Below, piece after piece: positions 16,682 through 24,926 of a stretch of DNA of 64,000 bases (position 1 is its first letter; every line of letters starts with the position of its first letter). The stretch spans positions 34,259 through 98,258 of the forward strand of contig JANXQX010000013.1 in NCBI GenBank assembly GCA_025353305.1. Direction: 5' to 3'. The DNA is from Holophagaceae bacterium. Its GTDB lineage: Bacteria > Acidobacteriota > Holophagae > Holophagales > Holophagaceae. Under the pieces are notes generated by a model. The model was given only the letters and a program-made list of their open reading frames with translations. It made no database searches and was not told the DNA's origin. Position numbers and translations under genes: made by a program.

Positions 16682-17674
16682 CTAGCGCCCCGCACCGACG
16701 AACCGGGGAAGGTACCAGCGGAGGGTTTTCACCAGCCCGGATTCAAAGGTCTCTTCAGGCTTCCATCCCAACTCCGCCTGGATTTTTCCTGCGTCAATGG
16801 CATAGCGCCGATCGTGACCGGCGCGGTCTTTCACAAAGGTCAGCAACTTCCCGCTGGTGCCGCGTTCACGCCCCAATTCTTGATCCGTGAGATCAGCCAG
16901 CAGGTGCAGCAGATCGATGTTTTTCCACTCGTTGTCGCCGCCCACGCAGTAGGTTTCGCCGGGCTTTCCCGATTCCATCACCCTTTCGATGGCGGCGCAG
17001 TGGTCCTCGACAAATAGCCAGTCCCGCACATTCTGCCCGTCGCCATAGACCGGCACCGGCTCGCCCTTCACCATGCGCGAAATGGCCAGGGGAATGAGTT
17101 TTTCAGGATGCTGCCGGGGGCCATAGTTGTTTGAGCAATTGGTGGTGACCGTGGCCATGCCGTAAGTATGGTGATAGGCGCGGACCAGGTGGTCGCTACC
17201 CGCCTTGCTGGCACTGTAGGGGCTGTTGGGTTCGTAGGGCGTGGCTTCGGAGAACTTCCCCGTCTCGCCCAAGGATCCAAAGACTTCATCGGTGCTCACA
17301 TGAAGGAAGCGGCAATCCTTGTCCCCGGCCCATACCGAACGGGCGGCCTCCAGGAGGGCGAAAGTGCCGAGGACATTCGTCTGGATGAAGGCCGCGGGAC
17401 CGGAAATGCTCCGATCCACGTGGCTTTCGGCGGCGAAATGAAAGAGCTTCCGAATCCCATGCCGCTCCAGAAGATGGGCCGTCAATTCGCCATTCTGGAT
17501 ATCGGCCTGCACCAGTTCGACCCTCTCCAGGCCTTCTAATTGGGTGGGGTCCGCGGCGTAGGTGAGCTTGTCCAACACCAGAATCTTGTCCTCCGGATGA
17601 GCCCTATGCCAACGGCGGACGAAGTTCGCGCCAATGAATCCGGCGCCTCCGGTGACAACGATGGTTTCACTCAT
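16682..17674 (-). CDS. rmlB: dTDP-glucose 4,6-dehydratase
   Basis: Second step of dTDP-L-rhamnose synthesis: dTDP-glucose to dTDP-4-keto-6-deoxyglucose. The 330-residue SDR protein has the NAD motif VTGGAGFIGANFVRRW, the HFAAESHVDRSI segment, the catalytic STDEVFGS threonine/aspartate/glutamate set, and the YSASKAGSD Tyr-x-x-x-Lys pair. It is the last gene of the operon rmlA-rmlC-rmlD-methyltransferase-rmlB and converges with the AT-rich methyltransferase 24 bases away. Confidence 0.94.
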   Translation of the reverse strand: MSETIVVTGGAGFIGANFVRRWHRAHPEDKILVLDKLTYAADPTQLEGLERVELVQADIQNGELTAHLLERHGIRKLFHFAAESHVDRSISGPAAFIQTNVLGTFALLEAARSVWAGDKDCRFLHVSTDEVFGSLGETGKFSEATPYEPNSPYSASKAGSDHLVRAYHHTYGMATVTTNCSNNYGPRQHPEKLIPLAISRMVKGEPVPVYGDGQNVRDWLFVEDHCAAIERVMESGKPGETYCVGGDNEWKNIDLLHLLADLTDQELGRERGTSGKLLTFVKDRAGHDRRYAIDAGKIQAELGWKPEETFESGLVKTLRWYLPRFVGAGR

Positions 17675-17704
17675 TCTCGATTCCTTGTGGATGGACTGTG
17701 GTCT

Positions 17705-18733
17705 TCAACCCTGGGATTTCGTCATCACCGCGCAAAGAATCCGGCGCCGCTGTTCGGGTGCCGCGGGTCTTATCCAATCCCGCAGGGCATGCATGCGCCG
17801 AAGACCGGACCGTTTCAATTTCCGGAGGAGATAAAAGCCGGTTCGACGCTGATGGTCAGCCCGCCTGCGCGCTTTTTTGGACAAGGGCCGGTTTGCTGCA
17901 TCCAGCATCGCTCCGAAAGTTGGCTGGTTGCGTCCCATCACGGGAAGGGGGGACTCCGGGTGTTTGAGGTTGAAGGGGGAGAAATCGACAAAGCTGACTT
18001 CGAGGCCCGTTTGCTGAGCTAGGACACGCATGGACGTTTCGGAGAACCACCAAAGATGGATGGGAGGAGCCTCGGTTTCCCACAGTACCCAATCCGGGTA
18101 ATTGGATTTGTTGGGGGTCGTGATGACGAGCCTCCCTCCGGGCTTCAAGAGTTGGGCGGCCATCTGGAGCATGGCTGCGGGATCAGGAACGTGCTCGATG
18201 AGTTCGGACATGATGACTAGATCATAGGCCCCGGCGCAGCGGACGCTCCAGTCCTGGAGATCCGCCTCCTGGTAGAAGGGGCCGAACCGGGCCGTCGCGC
18301 TTGCCACGGCCACGCCGGAGATGTCCATCCCGATGGCATCGAAACCGGCTTTTCGGAGGGCGTAAGTCAGGTAGCCCAGGCCCGATCCAATCTCTATGAT
18401 CGCTGCCGCCGGAGAGAGTCCCTCCAGGCTGGCCCGGATGGACCAATAGTCGTCCTCGGCCTCGGCCAGATGCGCCAGGGGCTCCTCCGCTTCAGCCACC
18501 TCCCTGGCGTAACGGGAATAGCGATCGTACCCAGGGATGGAGTGAGCATGGCTGTAGATCGCGTCGTAGATGGAAGGGTCCACCAGCATCGGGTCCACGA
18601 AGGAGGCATCGCAGCCGGTACAGTGGAGCACCTCGAAAAACATGCCCTCCCGGTAGCCCGGCTGAGCCGTGTGCCGGCTCGTGGCCACTCCGCCACACAG
18701 TTTGCAGTGTCGGTCATTCCCGGAATCAGCCAT
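17705..18733 (-). CDS. SAM-dependent methyltransferase with zinc-ribbon N-terminus
   Basis: 342 residues. N-terminal CKLCGG...CTGCDASF cysteine pairs make a zinc ribbon, followed by a class I methyltransferase core with AAIIEIGSGLGYLTYALRKAGF and SELIEHVPDPAAML, and GGRLVITTPN. The domain order matches the AT-rich methyltransferase at 15.7 kb, but base composition here is that of the host. It lies between rmlD and rmlB in the operon, so it may methylate a rhamnose-containing glycan. GAGG lies four to five bases before the ATG. Confidence 0.82.
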   Translation of the reverse strand: MADSGNDRHCKLCGGVATSRHTAQPGYREGMFFEVLHCTGCDASFVDPMLVDPSIYDAIYSHAHSIPGYDRYSRYAREVAEAEEPLAHLAEAEDDYWSIRASLEGLSPAAAIIEIGSGLGYLTYALRKAGFDAIGMDISGVAVASATARFGPFYQEADLQDWSVRCAGAYDLVIMSELIEHVPDPAAMLQMAAQLLKPGGRLVITTPNKSNYPDWVLWETEAPPIHLWWFSETSMRVLAQQTGLEVSFVDFSPFNLKHPESPLPVMGRNQPTFGAMLDAANRPLSKKARRRADHQRRTGFYLLRKLKRSGLRRMHALRDWIRPAAPEQRRRILCAVMTKSQG

Positions 18734-18739
18734 GTTTCC

Positions 18740-19582
18740 TCACCACTCATCCTGAACATCGGCCAGCACTTCGGGCATGGCTGCTTCCCAATCAGGCATC
18801 ACGTCCGAACCCAATTCCCCACGATGAGTCCCGGACAACACCGAGTAGGCGGGCCGCGGAGCTGGTGTTGGATATTCCGCGGTGCTGCAGGGATGCAGAT
18901 CCGCGGGAATACCTGCCACCCGGAAGATCTCCTTGGCGAAGCCATACCAGGTGGTTTCGCCCTGGCAGCTGGCATGAACGAGCCCCCGCCATTCCTCCAG
19001 CACAGATCTTTCCAGTTGCCGCGCGAGGGCCCTGCAACTGGTGGGCGTACCCCGCTGATCATCCACTACCTTCAAGGTTCTCCCTCGGGCGGCGGCCCTC
19101 AACATCGTCCGGAGAAAATTATTTCCCCAGGCCTCATAAAGCCAGCTGGTGCGGACGATGAGGTGATTTCTGGCTTCCCTCGCCCTGGCTTCGCCATCCA
19201 ATTTCGTTCGGCCATAAACCGTGGCAGGAGCGGTGGGATCGTCTTCACGGTAGGGCCTTGTCGCATGGCCATCGAATACGTAATCCGTGCTGATCTGCAC
19301 CAGCAGCGCACCGATTCCATTGCAGGCTTCCGCAAGCCAACCCACCGCGTCGGCATTCACCAGCCTGGCGAGCCGGGGTTCCGATTCACAGCGATCAACC
19401 TGCGTGTAGGCCCCGGCATTGACGACGACCTGGGGGCGGTGCAGGGCCAAGACGCGAGCCGCGGCGCCGGGATCGCCAAGATCCAGGGCTTTTCGATCGG
19501 AAAGCACAACGTCGTGCCCCCCCCAGGTAGCCGCGATCGCCCGAGCCAGCTGCCCTCCCCCTCCGGTGACCAGGACCTTCAT
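18740..19582 (-). CDS. rmlD: dTDP-4-dehydrorhamnose reductase
   Basis: Final reduction to dTDP-L-rhamnose. The 280-residue SDR protein has VLVTGGGGQLARAIA (NADPH loop), VVNAGAYTQVDRCES, ISTDYVFDG and TVYGRTKLDGE with the Tyr-x-x-x-Lys pair, and VRTSWLYEAWGNNFLRTM. Its ATG overlaps the rmlC stop by four bases. All landmarks and the length are typical. Confidence 0.93.
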   Translation of the reverse strand: MKVLVTGGGGQLARAIAATWGGHDVVLSDRKALDLGDPGAAARVLALHRPQVVVNAGAYTQVDRCESEPRLARLVNADAVGWLAEACNGIGALLVQISTDYVFDGHATRPYREDDPTAPATVYGRTKLDGEARAREARNHLIVRTSWLYEAWGNNFLRTMLRAAARGRTLKVVDDQRGTPTSCRALARQLERSVLEEWRGLVHASCQGETTWYGFAKEIFRVAGIPADLHPCSTAEYPTPAPRPAYSVLSGTHRGELGSDVMPDWEAAMPEVLADVQDEW

Positions 19583-20082
19583 CGCAAATGGGCCCGCCGG
19601 GCCAGCTCATCGAGGACAAAGGGGTTGCTGGGATCGTCCTCGTGGCGGATTTCGTCGATGTCCGCTTTGCGGCCCGCACCCATGAAGAGGCGGTTCGGGC
19701 AATTGATTACCAGGCCCGGCTCGAAACTGATGCAGCGGTAGCAATGGACGATGCCTTTGGGCACCAGGATGGAGCCGGGATGGCTGGCCCCCATCATCAC
19801 TTCCATGCGGTTCAGGAAGGTGGCGCACTCCTGGCGGTTATCCCAGAGCGTGACTTTGAAATCACCGGGCCCGAACCAGCAAAAAAGATCGGCCTGGTCT
19901 TCGTGTTCATGGGGTCCCCGCAGCACACCGGGAAGGGTCAAGGACACGTAGGACATGGTGGGATGGAATTGGGCTTCCACCTCGTCGTGCCGAAAGAGTT
20001 CCGTCAACCAGCCACGCTCGTCCACGAATTTCCGGAACGGCTGGATGAGCACGCCTTCGATGATGCCCTTCTTGAATTCCAT
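19579..20082 (-). CDS. rmlC: dTDP-4-dehydrorhamnose 3,5-epimerase-family cupin (atypical RmlC)
   Basis: The position between rmlA and rmlD, and the pattern FRKFVDERGWLTELFRHDE and LPGVLRGPHEH, identify this 167-residue cupin as the RmlC homologue. Classical RmlC has RGLHxQ and PxGFAHGF; here they read RGPHEH and PKGIVHCYR. Whether it keeps epimerase activity cannot be decided by eye; other members of this sub-family act as isomerases or epimerases on related sugars. A GTG at 20085 is an equally possible start, as it directly follows the rmlA stop. Symbol given by context. Confidence 0.75.
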   Translation of the reverse strand: MEFKKGIIEGVLIQPFRKFVDERGWLTELFRHDEVEAQFHPTMSYVSLTLPGVLRGPHEHEDQADLFCWFGPGDFKVTLWDNRQECATFLNRMEVMMGASHPGSILVPKGIVHCYRCISFEPGLVINCPNRLFMGAGRKADIDEIRHEDDPSNPFVLDELARRAHLR

Positions 20083-20085
20083 CAC

Positions 20086-20835
20086 TCAGGCCTTTCGTTC
20101 GATTGTGGGAAAAGGGATCCGATCCTTCATCGCCAGATCGTTCGCCAGCGCTAGGCTCGGGAAAGTTCCCGCATCGGTCCACCAGCCCTTGAAGATTCCG
20201 AAAGTCAACTCACCACGTTGGATATAGGCATTGTTGACATCCGTGATTTCCATCTCGCCGCGAGCTGAAGGCCTAACGGCACGGATGATGTCGAACACAT
20301 GGCCATCATAGAAGTAGATGCCGGTCACCGCGAGGTCCGATTTGGGGATCGCGGGCTTCTCCTCGATGCCCAGCACCTGCTGCCCGGAAACCTCCGCCAC
20401 GCCAAATCGGGTTGGATCCGGGACTGCCTTGAGCACGATGCGGGCGCCGTGGCCCTGATCCCCGAATGCGGCAGCCTCCTGGATCAGGCTGTCCTCGAAG
20501 ATGTTATCGCCAAGAATCACGCACAGCGGATCGCCATGGGCAAAATTCTCCGCCAGAGCAAGCGCTTGGGCAATGCCACCGGCCTCATCCTGCACCTTGT
20601 AGGTGAAGCGGCAGCCGAAATCCTTGCCACTGCCCAGCAGGCCCACCACGTCACCCATATGGTCGGTGCCCGTGACAATAAGGATCTCTTCAATGCCTGC
20701 TTCCTTGAGCTTCCAGATGGGGTGCCAGATCATGGGAGACTGTCCCACTGGCAGCAGGTGCTTGTTGGTTACCTTGGTGAGCGGAAATAATCGCGAGCCA
20801 GTCCCGCCAGCCAACACCACGCCTTTGAGTCCCAT
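20086..20835 (-). CDS. rmlA: Glucose-1-phosphate thymidylyltransferase
   Basis: Makes dTDP-glucose, the entry point of the rhamnose pathway. The 249-residue protein has the nucleotidyltransferase signature VVLAGGTGSRLFPLTKVTNK, then ILIVTGTDHMGDVVGLLGSG, VILGDNIFED with the metal aspartate, and GIEEKPAIPKSD. It is the short form of the family, lacking the C-terminal extension of RfbA in enterics. The ATG at 20835 follows GGAG. The frame is open to 21021, but that part has no likeness and would overlap the divergent glycosyltransferase. Confidence 0.92.
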   Translation of the reverse strand: MGLKGVVLAGGTGSRLFPLTKVTNKHLLPVGQSPMIWHPIWKLKEAGIEEILIVTGTDHMGDVVGLLGSGKDFGCRFTYKVQDEAGGIAQALALAENFAHGDPLCVILGDNIFEDSLIQEAAAFGDQGHGARIVLKAVPDPTRFGVAEVSGQQVLGIEEKPAIPKSDLAVTGIYFYDGHVFDIIRAVRPSARGEMEITDVNNAYIQRGELTFGIFKGWWTDAGTFPSLALANDLAMKDRIPFPTIERKA

Positions 20836-20856
20836 CCTTCGCTCCCCGGAATTCCC

Positions 20857-21768
20857 TTGTATCCTCGCGAAAGCCCACTGTATCACAATTCGGAGGCGAT
20901 TCCGGCCCTGGTCTCCGGAGTGGTGATCGTGCATTATGGGGATCCCAACCTCGTTCAAAAATGTTTGGAATCCCTCGCTCGAATCGAGACCGCGCCGCAT
21001 TTTGCGGTGGTCGTGAATCACGGTCCTTCACCGGATTTGGGTGAACAACTCGGTAATGTTCATCCGGATCTCCACGTGCTCGAACGCCTCGACAATCCGG
21101 GTTTCGCCGCCGGATGCAACGCGGGCGCCGAAGAAGCCCTCCGGCTTGGCGCATGGGGGCTCTGGTTTCTCAATCCTGACTGCGAACTCAAAATGCCAAT
21201 GCTGGATCGATTGGCGGAATTCTCGAAGTGCAATCCAGGGATCGCCCTGTGGGGAACCCTGCAGGATGACGGAGCACGCCGCTACGGTGCAGACACCCAT
21301 CCCGCCTGGGTGGGACAAGGATCCCACTACCAGACCGGGCCTCCAGAGGGCTGCCGCCTCCTGGCCAATCACGAGACCCTGAGCGGCGCGTCCATGTTCA
21401 TTTCACGCCAACATTGGAAGCAGTTGGGTCCTTGGCCTGAGTTCTACTTTCTCTACTGGGAGGATGTGGCCTGGTGCGCGAGAGCCCATCGCCTGGGCCT
21501 TGGCATCGCGCTGGTGGACACTCCGGTGCTTCACCACCGCTCGGCCACCACGGGGCGCCGCTCCCGGCTGTCAGCGTTTTATGGAATGCGCAATTTGCTG
21601 CTGTTGCACGCCGAACTGCATCCTCGACGTGCCTTGGCGCGGTGGGTCATGGGCCTCCATGCTCTGCAAAAACGGTTCTTCCGGGGCCAATGGCGGGTGC
21701 TTTCCGCCACTTGGCAAGGCTGGCGCGCCGGCCTGGCCGGGCGCCGGAACCGCGATCTCCGCTATTGA
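20857..21768 (+). CDS. Glycosyltransferase family 2, rhamnosyltransferase-like
   Basis: This 303-residue protein has the GT-A core: SGVVIVHYGDPNLVQKCLES, then NPGFAAGCNAGAEEAL (the acceptor-side motif shared by WbbL-type rhamnosyltransferases), WFLNPDCEL with the DxD-equivalent, and FYFLYWEDVAWCARAHRLG. A basic C-terminal part may be membrane-associated. It is divergent from rmlA with only 22 bases between the annotated starts. The TTG start is uncertain: the conserved fold begins about 20 residues later, and a CGGAGG at about 20890 points to an internal start. It likely uses the dTDP-rhamnose made next door. Confidence 0.82.
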   Translation: MYPRESPLYHNSEAIPALVSGVVIVHYGDPNLVQKCLESLARIETAPHFAVVVNHGPSPDLGEQLGNVHPDLHVLERLDNPGFAAGCNAGAEEALRLGAWGLWFLNPDCELKMPMLDRLAEFSKCNPGIALWGTLQDDGARRYGADTHPAWVGQGSHYQTGPPEGCRLLANHETLSGASMFISRQHWKQLGPWPEFYFLYWEDVAWCARAHRLGLGIALVDTPVLHHRSATTGRRSRLSAFYGMRNLLLLHAELHPRRALARWVMGLHALQKRFFRGQWRVLSATWQGWRAGLAGRRNRDLRY

Positions 21769-21859
21769 ACATATGGCTACCATGGGAATCTGGAGTGAAC
21801 ATGGATCAACCATTCATGCCGTGCAGCCAATTTGGTTTTAGCCGTCCAAGTCAACCAAA

Positions 21860-22804
21860 ATGAGCAACGGTTCGCTTAAACCGGCGAGGGAGCTGGGAAA
21901 CAAGCGCGTCCTCCTCACTGGAGCTTCCGGATTCGTGGGCCAGCACATGGCCCGCCTGTTGGTGGGGCGGGGGGTTCAAGTCTCAGCGCTGCAGCGAGGC
22001 TCCATCGGTGTCGAGCTTCCACCAAGGGTGGAGCCGATCTACGCGGACCTTGCGGATCCAGCCTCACTGGCGAAAGTGCCCAGGAATTGGGATGGCGTGA
22101 TCCACCTGGCCGGCGCTTCGATCCCCAGCCTCTTCACCACCACGGCCCCGGTGCTGCAAAACGTCGCCATGACGGTGAATCTCCTGGAGCATCTGCAGGA
22201 AGCCCGGGTCCTGCTGGTCTCCAGCTGCCACGTTTATGACCCATCGGATACGCCGCGGATGGAGGATGACCCCATCATCCCCCAAGGCCTCTATGGACTG
22301 AGCAAACACCTGGTGGAGCAGCTCTCGCCCCATTATGCCAAGCGGCTCGATATCCGGATCGCGCGGCCTTTCAACCACCTCGGCCCCCACCAACGGATGG
22401 AATTGGTGATCCCCTCCCTGCTCCGGCGTCTTGCGGCCACTAAGCATGAGGGCGGGCCGGTGCGGATGCAGGGCATGAACAGCGTGAGGGATTTCATCGA
22501 TGTGCGCGATGTGACCGCAGCCTACTTGGCAATCCTCGAACTGGATTCCCCGGCGCACCGCACGTTCAATGTCTGCACCGGGACGGGCAGGAGCATTGGC
22601 CAACTGGTCGCCTCGGTGCTCCGACTTCTGGGCTCTGAGCGCGAGGTCCTGTTTGAAGGAAGGCCCAATTCATCGGACGATATCCCCTTCCTGGTGGGCT
22701 CGCCGGAGCGCCTGAGGGCGGAGTCCGGGTGGAAGCCTGGAGTGAGTCTCGAACAAAGTCTCGGGGAAATGTTGCAAACGATTCGAAAGGAAGGACAACC
22801 ATGA
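21860..22804 (+). CDS. rmd: NAD-dependent epimerase/reductase, GDP-4-keto-6-deoxymannose reductase-like (Rmd)
   Basis: 314-residue extended SDR with [48 protein letters not shown] and [12 protein letters not shown] (Tyr-x-x-x-Lys). The [19 protein letters not shown] segment matches Rmd/GDP-fucose-type reductases. It overlaps gmd by four bases (ATGA), so the pair probably converts GDP-mannose via the 4-keto-6-deoxy intermediate to GDP-D-rhamnose or a related 6-deoxyhexose. Product stereochemistry is not readable; the symbol is a best guess. Confidence 0.7.
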   Translation: MSNGSLKPARELGNKRVLLTGASGFVGQHMARLLVGRGVQVSALQRGSIGVELPPRVEPIYADLADPASLAKVPRNWDGVIHLAGASIPSLFTTTAPVLQNVAMTVNLLEHLQEARVLLVSSCHVYDPSDTPRMEDDPIIPQGLYGLSKHLVEQLSPHYAKRLDIRIARPFNHLGPHQRMELVIPSLLRRLAATKHEGGPVRMQGMNSVRDFIDVRDVTAAYLAILELDSPAHRTFNVCTGTGRSIGQLVASVLRLLGSEREVLFEGRPNSSDDIPFLVGSPERLRAESGWKPGVSLEQSLGEMLQTIRKEGQP

Positions 22805-23850
22805 ACGGAAACAAAGTCGCCCTCGTCACCGGCATCACAGGCCAGGATGGAAGCTACCTTGCGGAACTCCTGCTGTCGAAGGGGTACCAGGTACACGGGA
22901 TCATCCGCCGGGCTTCGTTGTTCAACACAGACCGGATTGATCATCTGCATGTGGGCCAGAACTCCAACCCTAGTTTCCACCTTCATTACGGGGATCTTTC
23001 GGACGCCGGGGCGCTGCGCAACGTGCTGGACGATGTCCAGCCGGACGAGATCTACAACCTGGGTGCCCAAAGCCATGTGAGGGTAAGCTTCGACCAGCCC
23101 GAATACACCGTGGACGTGGTGGCCGTGGGTGTGATCCGCCTGCTGGAATCCATCCGCAACTACCAGAAGCACACCCGGAAGCAGATCCGATTTTATCAGG
23201 CCAGCAGTTCCGAGATGTTCGGCTCCGCCAAGCCGCGCCAGCATGAGGGCACTCGCTTCGAGCCTCGCAGCCCTTACGCCTGCGCCAAGGTCTACGCCCA
23301 TTACCAGGTGATCAACCACCGTGAGAGCTATGGCCTGTTCGCCTGCAACGGCATCCTTTTCAACCACGAAAGCCCACGGCGCGGAGAAACCTTCGTGACC
23401 CGCAAGATCACACGCGCCGCAACACGCATCAAACTTGGACTGCAAGAAAAACTGTTTCTTGGAAATCTGGATGCAAGGCGCGACTGGGGATTCGCGGGGG
23501 ATTACGTGGAAGCCATGTGGCTCATGTTGCAGCAGGACAAGGCAGATGACTACGCGGTGGCCACGGGCTCCTCGATTTCCATCCGGGCATTTCTGGACAT
23601 AGTCTTCGGGAAACTGGATCTGGATTGGCAGAAGGTCGTGGAAGTGGACCCGCGCTATTTCCGTCCCGCCGAAGTCGACCATCTCGAAGGCGACCCCGGC
23701 AAGGCCAGGCGGATCCTGGGCTGGGAGCCGAAGACAGATGTCAAAACCCTGGCCGGCATGATGGTGGATTCCGATATGCGGCTGGCGGAAAGGGAACTGT
23801 TGCTGAAGAACGCCGGGCACGCCGAAGTGAACCGCGGCGGATACCGCTGA
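22801..23850 (+). CDS. gmd: GDP-mannose 4,6-dehydratase
   Basis: Makes GDP-4-keto-6-deoxy-D-mannose from GDP-mannose. The 349-residue protein has [62 protein letters not shown] and [19 protein letters not shown] with the catalytic Tyr-x-x-x-Lys, then [19 protein letters not shown]. All are classical Gmd landmarks. The ATG at 22801 overlaps the stop of the upstream reductase gene. Confidence 0.95.
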   Translation: MNGNKVALVTGITGQDGSYLAELLLSKGYQVHGIIRRASLFNTDRIDHLHVGQNSNPSFHLHYGDLSDAGALRNVLDDVQPDEIYNLGAQSHVRVSFDQPEYTVDVVAVGVIRLLESIRNYQKHTRKQIRFYQASSSEMFGSAKPRQHEGTRFEPRSPYACAKVYAHYQVINHRESYGLFACNGILFNHESPRRGETFVTRKITRAATRIKLGLQEKLFLGNLDARRDWGFAGDYVEAMWLMLQQDKADDYAVATGSSISIRAFLDIVFGKLDLDWQKVVEVDPRYFRPAEVDHLEGDPGKARRILGWEPKTDVKTLAGMMVDSDMRLAERELLLKNAGHAEVNRGGYR

Positions 23851-23893
23851 TCAAGGCCCTCGCCGGCCTGCTCGATTGAACACCCTGCCTTAT

Positions 23894-24922
23894 TCAGAGG
23901 AAGGCCTTTACCGCCCTGAAGATCCGCTCGCCTTCAATGGCGTTCATGCAGGGATGGCCTTCCACCGGGCAGTCGAAACGATGGCAGCCAAGGCAAGGCA
24001 GCCCTTCTTTTTGAAGCACTGCGGTGCGCGTGCTGTAGGGCGCCGAGAATTCCGGTTTTGTCGGGCCGAAGATGGAAACCACTGGCACTCGGCAGGCGGC
24101 GGCCATGTGGCCGATGCCACTGTCGTTGGCCACCACGGCGGAGCTGCGGGACACCAGGGCAGCAATGGTGGAAAGCGGATAGAGCCCCGTGAGATCAACG
24201 ACATCCGGCACGAAGCCGACGATGTCGCGTGCCTGGACCTCGTCCTCGCCGCTGCCGCCGACCACGGCGAAACGGATGCCCTGACCCTGCAGGCGCAGGA
24301 TCAGATCCACCCACACCCCTGTGCCCAGGCGCTTGTTCCAGGTCATGGCGCCAAGAGAAAGCAATACGAAAATACCATCCAGGGCGAGTTCGCGGCAGAC
24401 CTCCGCCGCCTGCGCTTCAGCCTCTGGCCGCGGCCGGAAAGGGATGTGGACCACATCCCCCAGATCCGGAAATCCTGTATTGATCAGCGCGTGGTATCGC
24501 TCTACCTGATGACCCTTCAGGCCCTTGAACGGGAGGGATGCAGTGGCCAAAAGGGACCCGCCGGCCTCACGCCAGCCCAGGCGCACGGGGACCCGGGCGA
24601 GGCAGGCCGCCAGCATGGCGCGGGTGCTTCTGGGCAGGTTGATGACGGCAGCGGCCTTGAACTTCCTGAGGACCCTCACGGATTCCATCGCGCTTGGTTT
24701 GCCGTGGGGATCCGCGTAGACAGCCTCGAAACCATTGCTGCCTTGGAACAGTTCCATCAAGAAGGCCGAACCCCATGCCACTAATGGAAACCCCTTGGCG
24801 CGCAAGGGTTCCAGCGCCTGCTGGATCATCATCGAATCCCCGATGAAGCGCGGCATCCGCACCCACACGGCTTTCTGTGGGATGTCGCCTACACTTCCAA
24901 TTGAACGACTTTCCAAGGACAT
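23894..24922 (-). CDS. Glycosyltransferase family 9 (heptosyltransferase-like)
   Basis: 342-residue GT-B protein with VWVRMPRFIGDSMMIQQALE at the N-terminus, the acceptor region RVPVRLGWRE, and the C-terminal donor-site AVVANDSGIGHMAAACRVPVVSIFGPT with the family's D-S-G-x-x-H. GT9 enzymes add heptose or similar sugars to lipid A core. The TACCCAGCH-type end (EGLPCLGCHRFDCPVEGHPCM) is also typical. The start is doubtful: the ATG at 24922 overlaps the divergent cyclophilin start, and a GTG at 24868 (VWVRMP...) would start right at the conserved domain. Confidence 0.8.
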   Translation of the reverse strand: MSLESRSIGSVGDIPQKAVWVRMPRFIGDSMMIQQALEPLRAKGFPLVAWGSAFLMELFQGSNGFEAVYADPHGKPSAMESVRVLRKFKAAAVINLPRSTRAMLAACLARVPVRLGWREAGGSLLATASLPFKGLKGHQVERYHALINTGFPDLGDVVHIPFRPRPEAEAQAAEVCRELALDGIFVLLSLGAMTWNKRLGTGVWVDLILRLQGQGIRFAVVGGSGEDEVQARDIVGFVPDVVDLTGLYPLSTIAALVSRSSAVVANDSGIGHMAAACRVPVVSIFGPTKPEFSAPYSTRTAVLQKEGLPCLGCHRFDCPVEGHPCMNAIEGERIFRAVKAFL

Positions 24923-24926
24923 GCCG

